A stretch of 64,000 nt of DNA from positions 186,001 through 250,000 of the forward strand of contig OY978108.1 of NCBI GenBank assembly GCA_963854735.1, read 5' to 3'. The stretch's first letter is position 1; each line of letters begins with the position of its first letter. Position numbers and translations under genes: made by a program. The notes under the pieces are model-generated. The model was not told where the DNA came from. It ran no database searches and saw only the letters and a program-made list of their open reading frames with translations. Shown here piece by piece: positions 22,556-33,552 of the stretch. This stretch comes from Marvania coccoides (Eukaryota > Chlorophyta > Trebouxiophyceae > Chlorellales > Chlorellaceae).

Positions 22556-22987
22556 CTAGGCTCTCGCTCTGAAATTTAAGTGCTTACACAAGACATAAAG
22601 GCAATTGATGAACGTATTTCATATCCAACTGGCCTCCTTTTGTTGAGGCGGGCTCTTATGAGACCCCAGAAAGGCGGTACTGTCACTTGAGGAGAAAAAA
22701 ACATTGCGTAGCGGCAGTAAAAATGCAGGAAATATTCAAGAGAGCAAATACACAGAAATTTCAATAATAGTAGTCAAGCGCCTGATAAATTTTAATGCTT
22801 GAACGGAAGAAGAAATGTGCGTTACTGTTGGAAAGACGTGCGTATTGCAGCATGAGGAAAGCTGCTGGACTGCCGTCAGCAGTCGGCAGCCAGTTGAAAA
22901 CTACATGGCCGCTGAAAAGAGAAATTGGAATGCAACCACGTAAAAGCATTGACATTGGAGGAAGAAACACCGCTGTTAAAAGCAAGA
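22556..22987. other. spacer between LINE and secreted-protein gene
   Basis: This is 432 bp of mixed composition holding the 3' end of the gene to the right. No gene or repeat is recognised. Confidence 0.5.
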
Positions 22988-24391
22988 TTACTCGCGGAAG
23001 GGGCGAACGTCGTACAGCTCGTTGGCTTTAACTTCATTAGTTGTGGCATCCGCTGCCTCCATCCTGATGTGGGTCAGCGTGGAGACGTCGGCGTTGCGCA
23101 CGCGCGCTGAATAGGTCGCGAAGCCAGTCAGAGCGTCAATCGACAGCGGGATTCGAACGGGGGCACGAAGTTGCGTAAGAACGCCACCGGCGCTCTCTCT
23201 CAGCATCACCGCGTTCAAGAAGAGGCCGGCGGGCTTGTCGACGGTGCCGATCCAGCGCGCTTCGTTGCCGCCAACCTTGATCCTGAAGCGGTCGGCCGTG
23301 ATCTGGATTGCGCTGTCAGGGTTGATAAAATCCGTGAGCACTTCTTGAACGAAAAGGACGTGACCGCCCACCATGTGGCCAATCACGTCAACATACGTCT
23401 CTCCAGCGATAACCTGGTCGAAAAACAGCTCGCGAGGGATGACGGCTTCGCCGAGGCCTAGCACCTCAGAACCGAAACGTGGGTCCTGGTTCATAATCAG
23501 CAGCAGGTCGCCGATGGCGAAGGAGTCGGGACGGGTGGAATCACCACGCGCCGCAGAGGTCACCACGCCGCCAGCAACGTTCTCGGACAGCTCGATAACC
23601 ACTTCAACGTCGGGGACAAAGTATTCATTTTCATTGTTGGCAGTGTCGACGTAGATGTGGCCAGCAGACTTGAGTGTGCCACCGGCGGTGACGGGGTAGA
23701 CATTGGCTTTGACGCCCGCACGGTCGAGAAAGTCTTCCGGCAATATCGTCGAATGCATGGCGTAGCAAGACGTAACCATATCGAAATAGCGGTCCTCGAT
23801 GTCGGACTGGGTGCTGCTGGGGTCTGCAAGGCGCGCCTCGCTGGTGCTGAAGATGGAGCGGGCGGCGCCAAGGCGGCGGGGGCCGAGAGTGGCACCCACA
23901 AGAGAGGGGTCAATGTCTCTGACATTGGCATTGGCGTCCACCAGGCGATCGAAATCGGCCGCGCCGATGCCAGTGAGAGCTTCACCATCCTGGCCGAGGA
24001 CAGAGGACCCGCTGATCAGGAACTTGGTGCCGCCAATGGTCTCGGGGATAGTCACCTGCAGAAAGGATGGAGCAAAAGAGGAGCAGATGATGTGTGAGTA
24101 GGCTGGCTGTAAGCTTTATTTAAAATAAAGAGTGCAGGTTTATATGTGTACAGCATTTATAGTCCTGATTTTTCAAATTTTGATCACCTTTATGCCAGTG
24201 ACAAAGATTCCTTGGTTGGCAACGTCAAGGCCCCATATTGGGCCCTCAGTTGCAAAGATAGACTCGGGCACCTTGGGGGTGAGCACGGTGCCGTCCTTCA
24301 TCACTGCGTTTTGTGCCGACACGAAGAAACCAGGTGTACAGCAGATCAGCACTGCTACAAGGAGGTGAGCTCCGGCAAGAGAAAACTTCAT
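22988..24391 (-). CDS. secreted protein of unknown function
   Basis: Two exons (24391-24188, 24055-22988) encode 423 residues. The N-terminus (MKFSLAGAHLLVAVLICC...FVSA|QN) is a clear signal peptide. The mature part is rich in short alternating hydrophobic stretches (for example HIYVDTANNENEYFVPDVEVVIEL, read with breaks, and GHMVGGHVLFVQEVL), suggesting a beta-rich fold. It is low in cysteine and has no transmembrane helix. I do not recognise a family. It may be a cell-wall or extracellular matrix protein. The intron is GT-AG after GIK. The ATG at 24391 is chosen because it begins the signal peptide. Confidence 0.85.
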
Positions 24392-25483
24392 CTTAAGCAA
24401 TGTACTGGGGTTAAGTGAGGGAACCAGGTAATGGTTGTTGGTATGGTTTTGAAATAAAATCACGTTTGCACATCCGCCAGTTTTGGTTGTAGGACAAAAG
24501 AGGACACAACAATCTTTCTTTTCAGTTCATGGTACTTCTTCAAGATGTTGTTCCCCAGCGAGGTAGAGGACGCTTAACTGAGTCCAATGGCTTGATTACG
24601 GCTAATAACGATTGATTAAGATGCAGCAGCTCAAGTTCTACGACCCCTGCTCCTTTTTAGAGGAATAGCTTTACTGCATTAAAAGGTACCGCCTGTACAG
24701 ACCCGCGTCCCGCAGGCTTGTTTTCCAAGGGAACTGTTTTAATCGATGTTTTTTAATTCCACTGTGTCGATTCTCAATTGAAGCATAAATATGAAGGGAT
24801 AATTGCAGCCGGGGCTGTGGCCCGCGAGCTTTTTTCGAGATTAGCACAACAACTTATCATCTCGAATTTTGCCGCCGAATCTCTCCGTTTGGCTCTTCCC
24901 GGCAATTGGGTGGCATACAAACACTCGTTTTCACCATATTTTCTTATTTCCCCGTTCTGAATGCGCAACTAAACCTCCCATTCCTTAAAACCAGCAGCTG
25001 GGTCTTTTCGCGAGACCACAGCTTGTGTTTCTCACGGTCTGTGCTTAAAAGTTATTTGCTGCAAGAAGAAGCATGTAAAAAAAGAGGCAAGACGCATTAC
25101 TGCAATTAAATTTCATTCTCCACAATTGGGGGGGGGGGGGGGGTTGCCGCCAGTTTTATCCTTTGAGAAGGCGCGGCGAGTAGCAGAATCTCTTTGTATG
25201 TAGTCTCACTCACTGCGAGTAGCAGAAGACAGTGAATTTATGTCTTCTCTAATGTACCTGCAGAATTTTAAATGATGGTACAGGGATGGTACTCAGGCAG
25301 AAGAGAGAAAGCCGTGGTTATGTATCAAAGAGGAGCTCCTAGCCCTTCAATTTCTCTCAGAAATCTCCAATAAAAAAAAAGTGGAGAGAATGCGCAGCTG
25401 AAAATCAGTTGGCGGCGCACGAATTCGGCATTTCCCGCAATGCATGCATTTCATTTTTAACTTTTATTTTGACGTTCAGAATT
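24392..25483. promoter_or_regulatory. divergent spacer between secreted protein and TSR2
   Basis: This 1.1-kb stretch lies between opposed start codons. It contains a 16-base poly-G run (25128-25143). Two nearby short repeats of GCGAGTAGCAGAA (about 25168 and 25217) are seen. No further coding sequence is supported. Confidence 0.45.
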
Positions 25484-26207
25484 ATGGCGTCTCAAGGGAT
25501 GATCCTGCGCAACATGCACCTCGTTGGGCAGACTAAGGCAGTCCCGATGCCGCAAAATCACAAGCCAATGTTCGAGGAGGGCGTGGCGCTGCTGTTCCAG
25601 CGGTGGACAGCGCTGCAACTTGCCGTGCACAACGAGTGGGGTGGGTCCAGCAGCAAGGAGAAGGCGGATGACCTGCTTCAAGAAGTGATTCAATGGTTTT
25701 ACACCACCAAAGGTGCGTTTTTTATTGCAATTTGGCTCCTTATATAATGCGCAACCCACTTATAATTTTTATTCCGCAATTTTAAACACCGCAGACCCCG
25801 AGCAGAACGATTTAGAGGAGTTTCTCGACGAGGCCCTCCAAGTCGACTTCAATGTGCAGGCCGAGGACGACAGCCCTTACCAGGTGGCCCGCTCGCTGGT
25901 CAACCTGCACAACCAGGTGGCCGGCGGGGACGCCTCCTTCGTGGAGTCGCTGCGGCAGCAGATGCCTTCCAACGCTGCAGCGAGCAAACCAGCCGACGGT
26001 GAAACTGCAGCAGAGTCCAGCAGTTCATCTGATGAGGAGGGGGACGAAGAAGGGGACGAGGCGGAGGGCATGGATGCTGAGGGAGGGGAAGATATGGAAA
26101 TGGAGGACGCAGAAGCGGCGGAAAATGCAGCGCAGCAGCAAGGGCCAATTATTGATGAGGACGGCTTCCAAGTGGTGACTGGACGCAAGGGCAAGGGCCG
26201 GCATTGA
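25484..26207 (+). CDS. TSR2: TSR2-like pre-rRNA processing protein / ribosomal protein chaperone
   Basis: Two exons (25484-25712, 25795-26207) give 213 residues. The first ~110 residues hold the TSR2 family fold: a helical region with FEEGVALLFQRWTALQLAVHNEWGG, the WGG motif, then KADDLLQEVIQWF, and after the splice LEEFLDEALQVDFNVQAEDDSPYQVA. A Ser/Glu/Asp-rich acidic tail and a short basic end (DGFQVVTGRKGKGRH) follow. TSR2 escorts ribosomal protein eS26 and supports 20S pre-rRNA cleavage. The acidic tail and its short basic close are typical. The intron is GT-AG. Confidence 0.93.
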
Positions 26208-26445
26208 TGTACGCGTTTTTGCCGCCGTTTTATTTTCGAATTTTCAAATGAATGAATGATTTTTAGAAATTTAATTTCGTGGCGTAAGAATTATTATTAC
26301 AACTTAAAAAACGTAGGAGTTAGTTTTCTGGTTCACAGAGGAGTGTGAAATGGTCAACGTTATTCTGAATTTGAAAATGGAAAGGAAGAAAAAATAAAGC
26401 GAAGATGATAGTGTAAGGCGGACAAAAGGTAATGGCGAAAAAACC

Positions 26446-27377
26446 TCAAGGAGACTTCACATTATTGCTGCTACTGCCGCTGTCAGCTGAGATCCTCCCA
26501 GCGTAACGCTCTTTCAAGCCACTTGGTCGAGGCTTTGGCACCGCCTGGCTGCTGTTGCTTTGGCTGCTGTTTTGATTTACACCTGCCAATAATTCAGCCG
26601 CACCACTGCTGTTGTCTGTCCGCCCACCGCTGCTGCTACTGGTGCTGCTGTGGATCTTGGGGGTTGTTGTGCTCGCACTTTGCTCTGCCAAACCTGCTGC
26701 GCTTGCTGCCTCCTTACTGCTGTCAACTGCAGCTGTTTTCCCTGCCTCTCCAGCAGGCTTTAAAACTGCTTCCTTGCCGCTGCCGCTACCGAATTTCAAC
26801 TTTGGTTCGGTGTTGTTGGTGAACATGTCATTGAATTCGGGGTAGAGCGTTAAAATGGCGCTGTCTTTGAGCTCACACCCAGCATGCCTAGCAGCTCTTC
26901 GTAAATCGAGGACGTACTGCTTCAACCGGTGCACCTCGTCCTCTAGCCGCTCATTTGCCACTGGAAGAACAAAAAATTATAAAGAAAAGACACGAAGAGA
27001 GCGTGAGAACTAGAACAAATTGGTCGTTTTCTTGTTTTTTTTTTAATGCCATAAAGAATGATATTGAAGCAAAAAAGGCTGTCCTACTCACCGCTCAGGT
27101 CGTAGATTAGCTGCTCCTTGACATCCATGGCCACCCCGCTGCCTGTCCGCTGCTCCTTGTTGCTACCGCTGAGGTTTCCAGTTTGCTGCGCTGCCGCTGC
27201 TGAGTTCACCCCCTGCTGCTGCTGCTGAAGCTGCTCCTGCTGGTGTAGTCGCTCCTGCTGCCGATGGGAAGGGGCGTCGTTGGACATGCTGAGGAACAGC
27301 ATGAGAAGGATGAAGCCTATGATGAACGGCCGAGGCGTCACGCCGCCGTTGTTGTTATGCTGAGGGTAAGGATACAT
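26446..27377 (-). CDS. predicted membrane-anchored coiled-coil protein, unknown
   Basis: Two exons (27377-27092, 26960-26446) encode 266 residues. Near the N-terminus is one hydrophobic segment (RPFIIGFILLMLFLSMS), then a Gln-rich stretch (repeated Gln around residues 40-55), a likely coiled coil across the splice (MDVKEQLIYDLSVANERLEDEVHRLKQYVLDL, read with breaks), and a long Ser/Ala/Thr-rich low-complexity tail. It is probably a type II or tail-out anchored protein of the endomembrane system. I do not recognise the family. The intron is GT-AG. Both exons share phase and the coiled-coil heptads continue across the join, which supports the model. Confidence 0.75.
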
Positions 27378-27870
27378 TTTGAAGCCACTACGGAGTGAGG
27401 CAACTGCAATTATGTGTGCGGCCGATTTCAAAGCCTTGTATTGAATTTTGGAGAGCCGCAGGAAGCGAGGTTGAGGGAAATTAAAGATATAAAAAAAAAA
27501 TAGGACGAAAGGGGTTGAGCCGCAGCGAAGACAAGAGAAATTGAATAGTCTGCGCCACCCAAAGTTTGATTATTGCAAATAGAGACCGAGTTGGCTGAAC
27601 ATCCGGACAATAAGTGTTCTTTCTTCAAAGAATTTTGTTTTGAAACATTTCATGTAACAATGGAAGCTCTGATTCGTATACGTATATTTGCACGTGTAAC
27701 CACCCACCTCAACCTCCCTCCTGCTTAATTTTGATATATTGTCGGAATTTCATTGAAATTTGAAACTGAAACTCAAGCCTCAGCCGCCGCTTATTTTAAA
27801 GCTAGAGGCTACGTGTATATCCTCATTTGTATTTCCTTTAGAATAGTGAGAATATTGGGGCGAGAACACG
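27378..27870. promoter_or_regulatory. divergent promoter region (coiled-coil protein / Sec14)
   Basis: These 493 bp lie between opposed start codons. No clear core element or extra gene is seen. Confidence 0.4.
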
Positions 27871-29407
27871 ATGTTCAGCTCTTTGAAAAGTCTTGTTTCA
27901 ACCTCGACAAAGGAGGTAAATGCCCGGTCTATAGCGGACGAACGCTGCATCAAAACATATTTGGACCAATTTCAACTGCAGCCCACCAGGCAACGCCTGG
28001 TCTCGCTCGCATTTCGCTGACCTCATCTTTTCTGATCTTCAGGAGAAGCCTGGCATGGTTCTGAGCAAGGAGGATGCTGACTGCATGGCGGACTGGGGCG
28101 TCACCCTAGCGCAGGAGGTGCGCAGCGAAGCTGTCCTCTTAATGCATTGAGAAACTCATTCTCTGACGCCGTTGACCATTCTTCTCTCCTCTGTCCCCCT
28201 CTCTTGCAGGCCGTCCTGTTGCAGCAGCTGCTCGACGAGCTGCTCCTGGAAGAAGACCTGGGACCAGAATGGAGAGGTCAGCCCCCCATCATATTTTCTT
28301 CAATGATTTTAATATCAACTGCTCTTTCGGTTCAAATAAATAAAAACCCCTTGCGTTCGTGCCGTTCCAGATATGGAAACGCTGCGCCGCTACCTGCGCG
28401 CCCGCAAGCATGATATTTTCAAGGCCAAGAAGATGGTGCTGTCCACTCTGGCCTGGCGAAAGCAGGTCGGGGCGGACTCAATCGCCGAAGATTTCATTTT
28501 TGCCGAAAAAGAGCAGTTCCACGAGCACTACCCCGAGGGTTTCTACTGCACTGACCGGGAGGGCCGCCCCGTGTACGTGCTGCAGCCTGGAAACATCGAC
28601 ACCACGGAGCTGTGGAAGGTATATCGCTTGTTAATCTGTTTATTTCGTCTGCTATCTGTTAGCAGTTTATTTGTCTATTAGTATAGTTGTTAATGCCCAG
28701 TGTTATGTACCCTGAAAGTTTAAATTTTACCCTCATTTTCGACTACCATTCTCCCAGTATTTCTATATTTAAAATAAGCAAATAACACGTATTTAATCTT
28801 TCTCCCCCGTTCTGTCCAACTGTCCCCCAAAATTCCCCCCCTCTCACCCCCTCCTTCGCCCTTTCCTTTCTCCCTATAGGTCACCACCCTCGACCGCTCC
28901 ATCAAGTACCACATCATGCAGCAGGAGAAGTACGTAAACCTGGTGGCCCCCTCCGCCACCGTCGCGGCCGGCAAACAGCGCTTCCAGAGCGTCGTGCTGC
29001 TGGACATGGCAGGTGTGGGGGTGTCCACCCTCACGGGCGAGGTTCGCAGCATCATGAGCAAGATTATGGCCATCGACCAGGACTATTACCCAGAGCTAAT
29101 GCACAAGGCGATGATAATCAACGCTCCAACCAGCTTTCGCGTGATTTGGTCAATGGTGAAGTACCTGCTGGACTCCAGGACGCAGGCCAAGATCGAGGTG
29201 CTGCCGTCGGACTACTCGGCGGCGCTGCAGAACCAGATAGCGCCAGAGCATCTGCTGGTCAAGTATGGCGGCTCAAATACCACGCCGCTGATTGAGGAGC
29301 CGGGGCCGTGGCAGGACGCGGAGGTGGTGAAGGAGGTGCAGCGGCGAAGGGCGGCATTGCTGGGGAAGGCGGAGGAGACAGCGGCAGCAGATGCGCCTGC
29401 TGCATGA
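27871..29407 (+). CDS. Sec14-like CRAL-TRIO lipid-transfer protein
   Basis: Five exons (27871-27915, 28043-28117, 28210-28276, 28371-28618, 28880-29407) give about 320 residues. A CRAL-TRIO N-terminal helix region (METLRRYLRARKHDIFKAKKM) precedes the lipid-binding domain: YCTDREGRPVYVLQPG, VVLLDMAGVGVSTL, IMAIDQDYYPELMHKAMIIN, PTSFRVIWSMVKYLLDSRT, KIEVL and PEHLLVKYGG. Sec14 proteins exchange phosphatidylinositol and phosphatidylcholine and promote phosphoinositide synthesis. No GOLD domain is present. The first exon is the least sure: the frame from 27871 stays open past the GTAAAT donor to a TGA near 28018, so a longer first exon with a later donor cannot be excluded. Confidence 0.9.
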
Positions 29408-29559
29408 GAGGAAAACAGTATTAAAAAAAAATGAGCTTTGAAGAGTGTGGTCTGCGTGAGTGTCTGATTATTTTTCTGCGTTTTAAGTTTCTGTGATTTG
29501 ATTCTTTGATTTTGTTTGTTTGTTTGTTTTGGATTGGCCCAGTTTTGATTCTTCTTCTT

Positions 29560-29608
29560 ATTTTCACATGCCCAATGTACTCCGAGGATATTTAATCTCG
29601 TCTTCATT
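29560..29608 (-). repeat. left arm of a diverged inverted repeat
   Basis: Read on the minus strand this resembles 31060-31112 on the plus strand: both share AAGACGAG, then TATCCTCGGA, then TTGGGCAT. The two arms flank the proline-rich glycoprotein gene in opposite orientation. They may be two copies of one short dispersed repeat. Confidence 0.65.
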
Positions 29609-29721
29609 GTGTCAGTGATGCTGCCGCAAATATTTTACAGGCATATACCCCCGCTTATGATAAAATTGGGTTTTAAAAAAGACGGAAGAAATGACGTAAT
29701 AGCATGCTTCTGAATCGAGAT

Positions 29722-29757
29722 ACATACATTACAGGGTTCAAAGTCCGATGAAGATGA
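29722..29757 (-). mobile_element. LINE-type 3' terminus (third copy or related element)
   Basis: On the minus strand this reads CGGACTTTGAACCCTGTAAT followed by GTATGTAT, matching the last ~30 bases of the LINE at 22520-22555 with two or three changes. Sequence further upstream is unlike the LINE, so it may be a related element or a short non-autonomous element that shares the 3' recognition end. Confidence 0.6.
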
Positions 29758-29844
29758 TGATCAGCAGAGGATGAAACAGTGTTCATTATTATCTTTGATC
29801 TGGAAGTGAAGGCGGTAGGGTGATCTTTGAACGCTATAGGCTGT

Positions 29845-29848
<4 letters not shown>

Positions 29849-29899
<51 letters not shown>
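29849..29899. repeat. (GA)n microsatellite
   Basis: About 25 uninterrupted GA dinucleotides in the spacer upstream of the glycoprotein gene. Confidence 0.95.
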
Positions 29900-29903
<4 letters not shown>

Positions 29904-30166
29904 GAACAGTGGCCACCTCCATGGACCAGACAGCTGAAACTCTCTGCTATCTTAAGCAAAGGCACACGCTTTGCAGCTGCGCATGCCTGGCATTAACGCC
30001 ATGCGCAACCATCTGCCTTTCTTCCCTCGCCGTCACGTTCGGAAAGAGAATGTCTTGTGGTCAACGCGGTTTTCTTTTCCACCTTTCTTAGTCAACGCAG
30101 TGGCGTTTCGCGTTCGTTCACACGCAAAACTCGCTGTTTCGACACAGTTCGTCTTAATATTTCTGC

Positions 30167-30175
30167 TATATATAG
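30167..30175 (+). promoter_or_regulatory. TATA-like element of the glycoprotein gene
   Basis: TATATATAG lies only about 20 bases before the ATG at 30195. If it works as a TATA box, transcription would begin at or just before the start codon, leaving almost no leader. Confidence 0.45.
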
Positions 30176-30194
30176 AGTTAAAGGGGCTGGAAAC

Positions 30195-30783
30195 ATGAAG
30201 AAGGTGAGAAATCGCGATGCACTGCACTTGGCCAAAACTGTTTGATTTTCCTCAAAAAACATAATAACCAAACCACGTTTGTCTGCAGGCTAGCTTGTTT
30301 CTGCTGGCGCTCGTCGCCTTTGGTGCCCTTGCTGGCACTGTGAGCGCTCAAGGTGAGCTGATATCTGCTTGAACTTGCTACAATCGCGCTTTTCTTACGG
30401 TCAACCAGCAAGTCTGATCATGCGCAGATCCCAGCCCTCCTCCCCCTCCGGCGGACGATCCCAGCCCTCCCCCCCCTCCGGCGGACGATTCCAGCCCTCC
30501 CCCTCCGGAGGACAATTCCAGCCCTCCTCCCCCTCCGGCGCTCATCGAAGCTAGTCCGCCTCCACCCGATGCCGCCGCCGACTCCCCCTCCGGTGCCCCG
30601 CCCCCTCCTGAAGACCCCCTCGTGTTTGACTCTCCCCCTCCCCCTCCTTCCGAACCGCTCGAGGGCGGTGCCGGCGATGCCTCCCCGCCTCCGGCCGCTG
30701 TGCCTTCCCCTCCTCCAAGCTCTGCCACCGCCCTCTCCGGCGTGGCTGCCTTCGCTGTGGTTGCCCTCTTTGCCGCTGTTTGA
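30195..30783 (+). CDS. proline-rich (HRGP/AGP-like) glycoprotein with GPI-type C-terminus
   Basis: Three exons (30195-30203, 30289-30352, 30428-30783) give 142 residues. Exon 1 is only MKK. Exon 2 completes a signal peptide (ASLFLLALVAFGALAGTVSA|Q). Exon 3 begins with about four ~10-residue repeats of the form D-P-S-PPPPP-A-D, continues with SPPPP and Ala/Pro/Ser-rich stretches, and ends in a hydrophobic segment (ALSGVAAFAVVALFAAV) after small residues, as in a GPI-anchor signal. Ser-Pro(n) blocks are sites for prolyl hydroxylation and arabinosylation, so a wall or surface role is likely. The acceptor at 30427 is chosen over one 14 bases earlier because only it gives the Ser-Pro repeats and a hydrophobic end. 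Confidence 0.85.
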
Positions 30784-31577
30784 AGCCCCACAAACACACC
30801 GCCTGAATAAACTGGGATGCCAGCAATACAAAGCACCCCATACTTTCTTTTTCCCTCTTATTTTCCTCCTTTCTCTTGAGATTGCTGCCACTTCCTTTAA
30901 TTCTTCCCAAAGTAACCTCCATTTGTTGCCTTCTCTCGCGAAATTTAAATTCGAGCAGCTGTCTCCGCCCTGTCATTTTGCCAAGTTGTGAGTAGGAACA
31001 GTGCACCTGCTACAGGCGTCCTCCCCCCTGGGGTCTCTTAAATCTTATGTTTGTTAGGAAATAAGACGAGCTTAATTATCCTCGGAACATATTGGGCATA
31101 TGAATGGGAAAAAATCGCCAATTTGTTTTTCCAACTTTCCCAACTGAAAATAAACTCTGTAATATTCTTTATTTATTTCAGTCATGCGCAACCCGTAGTT
31201 CATAAAGTGAGAATATTCAGTGTCAGCAGCAGGGTGACGCCATGCCAGCAGCAAAAAGAAAGGGTGTTGGCGAGAAGGAGCACACTCCGAAACATGTATG
31301 ACTAGAGAAAAAGTAGAAAAGGGGATGATGAATCGCAAGGGGTAATGAAATTTTAATCTGTTTCCAGAGCCTCTCGCAGCCGGCCAAGCATGGCCAGGCC
31401 AAAATAAATTGTCAAAAGAAGAAGAAAAAAATCGTTACTATCCTAAAGAAAAAATCGGGTGTTAATGACGGGCAGGAACGCATTCAGGGGCTAGCAGACA
31501 CAGCACATAAATCTTCTATCACTTTTTCAATACTCTATCAAATCTGTGGCGTTAGAAATGTCAAATTCAATCGTAAT
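30784..31577. other. convergent spacer with repeat arm
   Basis: This AT-rich stretch lies between the glycoprotein stop and the sterol desaturase stop. An AATAAA occurs about 20 bases after the glycoprotein stop. It contains the right arm of the inverted repeat (31060-31112). No gene is supported. Confidence 0.5.
31060..31112 (+). repeat. right arm of a diverged inverted repeat
   Basis: This is the partner of 29560-29608 in opposite orientation. Translating both in the matching frame gives similar peptides (KTSLIILGTYWAYE here, KTRLNILGVHWACE there), so the repeat may derive from a coding element. Confidence 0.65.
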
Positions 31578-33129
31578 TCAACTTGTTTTGCTGGCTGCGT
31601 CGATCTGTTTTTCTGCGTACTCTTCCGGGGTGATGCAGGTGCCCATGAGCTGGTCCATGTAGGTGGTGTAGTGCCCGTAGTTGTGCTTATAGGTGGTGTG
31701 GTGGATGGTGTGGTACTTGGCGCCCATAATGGGGGCACAAGGCACGTGGATGTTGTCCTGCATGGAACGGGTGGGAAAGTGTCATAAAATTGATTTTAAA
31801 TATAGAGTAAAGGGGGGGTTGATATTAAAGTATAAACTATTGATTGTAAAGCGTGGATGTGCATGCTATGGGGGTGAATGAATGCGAGAGAGACCCCATA
31901 AAGAATGGTTTCCTGCCCAAATGTTTTAATAGATCAACTCACGTGGATGTTGGTGGTCCAGATGGCGGTGGCAAACAGCAGCAGCTCGTGGGTGAGGAAG
32001 TGCATGGGCACATAGAAGAGGGTCCAGGTGTAGGGCAGGGCCTGGAGGATGCCGTCGATGGGGTGGAAGGCAAGGCCGGCAAAGGGGCTCAGGGTGTGCT
32101 CCTGAGTGGATAGAAACAGAAAAAGTAGTGAGAAACCAGTTATGTTGGATAAAAACTGTATACTTTTCCCGCCAAAACTAAAAAAATTTGTTATAAATTT
32201 ATTTATTTATTTACTATAATTTCCCCGATCTCAGTAATAAAAACGAACTCACCTTGTTGTACTTGTGGTGGATGAAGTGCAGGAAGCGGTATCCCGGGCG
32301 CACGTCGTGCAGCAGGCGGTGCTGCCAGTACACAAAGAACTCCACGCTGGTCATGTACAGCGCAAAGTACAAGCAGTACTTGGCGATACCGACGTCTGCC
32401 ACACTGGCGTACGCCAGGGTCCAACCCTGCTCCACTATGTACTCCGTGGCCGCAGGGAGCGCGGCGTAGAGCGGCATACCCAAGAAAGCCACCCCCATTT
32501 GCTCAACGACGTCCATAACACCGGGGACCTCTCCGGGCGGGTAGAATCGATCGCCAAAGCAGAAGTAGCAGTAGTAGGACCACAGGCCGCCCACGCCAAA
32601 GTAGAGGACGGTGGCCATGAGCCAGCAGCGGAACCAGCTCTGCAAGTAAAGGAAGGAAACATATTGGATGGCTACGAACTACGTGATGGATTTTATGTGT
32701 CATTTAGGTTGCCAGTAATCTGATTTTCGGCCCTTTGGGGGAGCTGAGATAGTACAGTAGCGTTCATGCATTGTCAGTCGTTAATCTGTGAAGGAACTAA
32801 GGTGGAAATGCACCAAACAAAGAAGCGGTAAAGAGTATGATAAATTTCTGGTTTCTCACCTGTGCCCAGTGAGGCATGGTTTCCCGCCAGGACTCTGGCG
32901 CCATCCACATCACCAGCGAGTTCTTCCACTCGTTCTCCGCGTAGATCTTGGCCAGATTCTGCTGCTTGGTGAGGGAGTAGCCTGAGGTGGTGCTGTTGCC
33001 AGAGGGGCTGAAGGCAGCCGCGCTGCTGCCCCGGGCCGTGAACACGCCGGCATCAAAGCGGCCGGAGAAGGCGCAGGCCACCCCGGCGCAGCACACAAAC
33101 GCGGCCAGCCAAACTGTAACTCCACGCAT
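31578..33129 (-). CDS. sterol C5(6)-desaturase (STE1/DWF7/ERG3 type)
   Basis: Four exons (33129-32860, 32639-32253, 32101-31943, 31757-31578) give 331 residues. The fatty acid hydroxylase family histidine boxes are all present: [18 protein letters not shown] and [15 protein letters not shown]. Between them lie [20 protein letters not shown] and IWTTNIHDNIH, closely matching plant Delta7-sterol-C5-desaturase. The enzyme is a di-iron ER membrane protein that introduces the C5 double bond in ergosterol or phytosterol synthesis using cytochrome b5 electrons. Several hydrophobic helices are visible in exon 2 and exon 3. The first ~80 residues are extra compared with land plants and begin with a signal-like hydrophobic stretch ([18 protein letters not shown]). 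All introns are GT-AG and phase 0. Confidence 0.95.
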
Positions 33130-33552
33130 TTTGTTTGCGTGGTGAGAGGTCAGACGAAAAGATGCGCACTTGCCCGCTGCTGGATATAACTATTCTAGTG
33201 CTGACATGAAATTATGGGAATAAATTAACTATTAAAGGGAAAGGACACGTAGGGGGCCTGTGGAGAAGGTTTCAAATGTTGTGGGCGCGAAAACTCTCTT
33301 CCCTGCTCCTGCCTTGCTGTGAAAAGCACTGCACCTTGTCCAGATCGTAATATCCATTTTTATCCAGCCCGTGATTCGCTGAATTAGGTGGAGCACGGAG
33401 CCCCAAAAAATGCAGTTTTTTCCTTCTTCAACCTTTATTCCGTGATTTTTTTGCTGTTCTTGTGGCTGAACACGTCGATATGCATATGCTATAGCTTGTT
33501 TATAGTACACCCGAGAGCCGAAAAGGCTGTGATCAAGTAGACGAAAGGAAAT
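33130..33552. promoter_or_regulatory. divergent promoter region (sterol desaturase / USP)
   Basis: These 423 bp lie between opposed start codons and must serve both genes. No clear core element is seen. Confidence 0.45.

Larger units (their letters stand above)
29408..30194. other. repeat-bearing spacer before the glycoprotein gene
   Basis: This 787-bp stretch holds one arm of a diverged inverted repeat (about 29560-29608), a LINE-like 3' terminus (29722-29757), a GA microsatellite (about 29849-29899) and the TATA element at 30167. No gene is supported. Confidence 0.6.
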
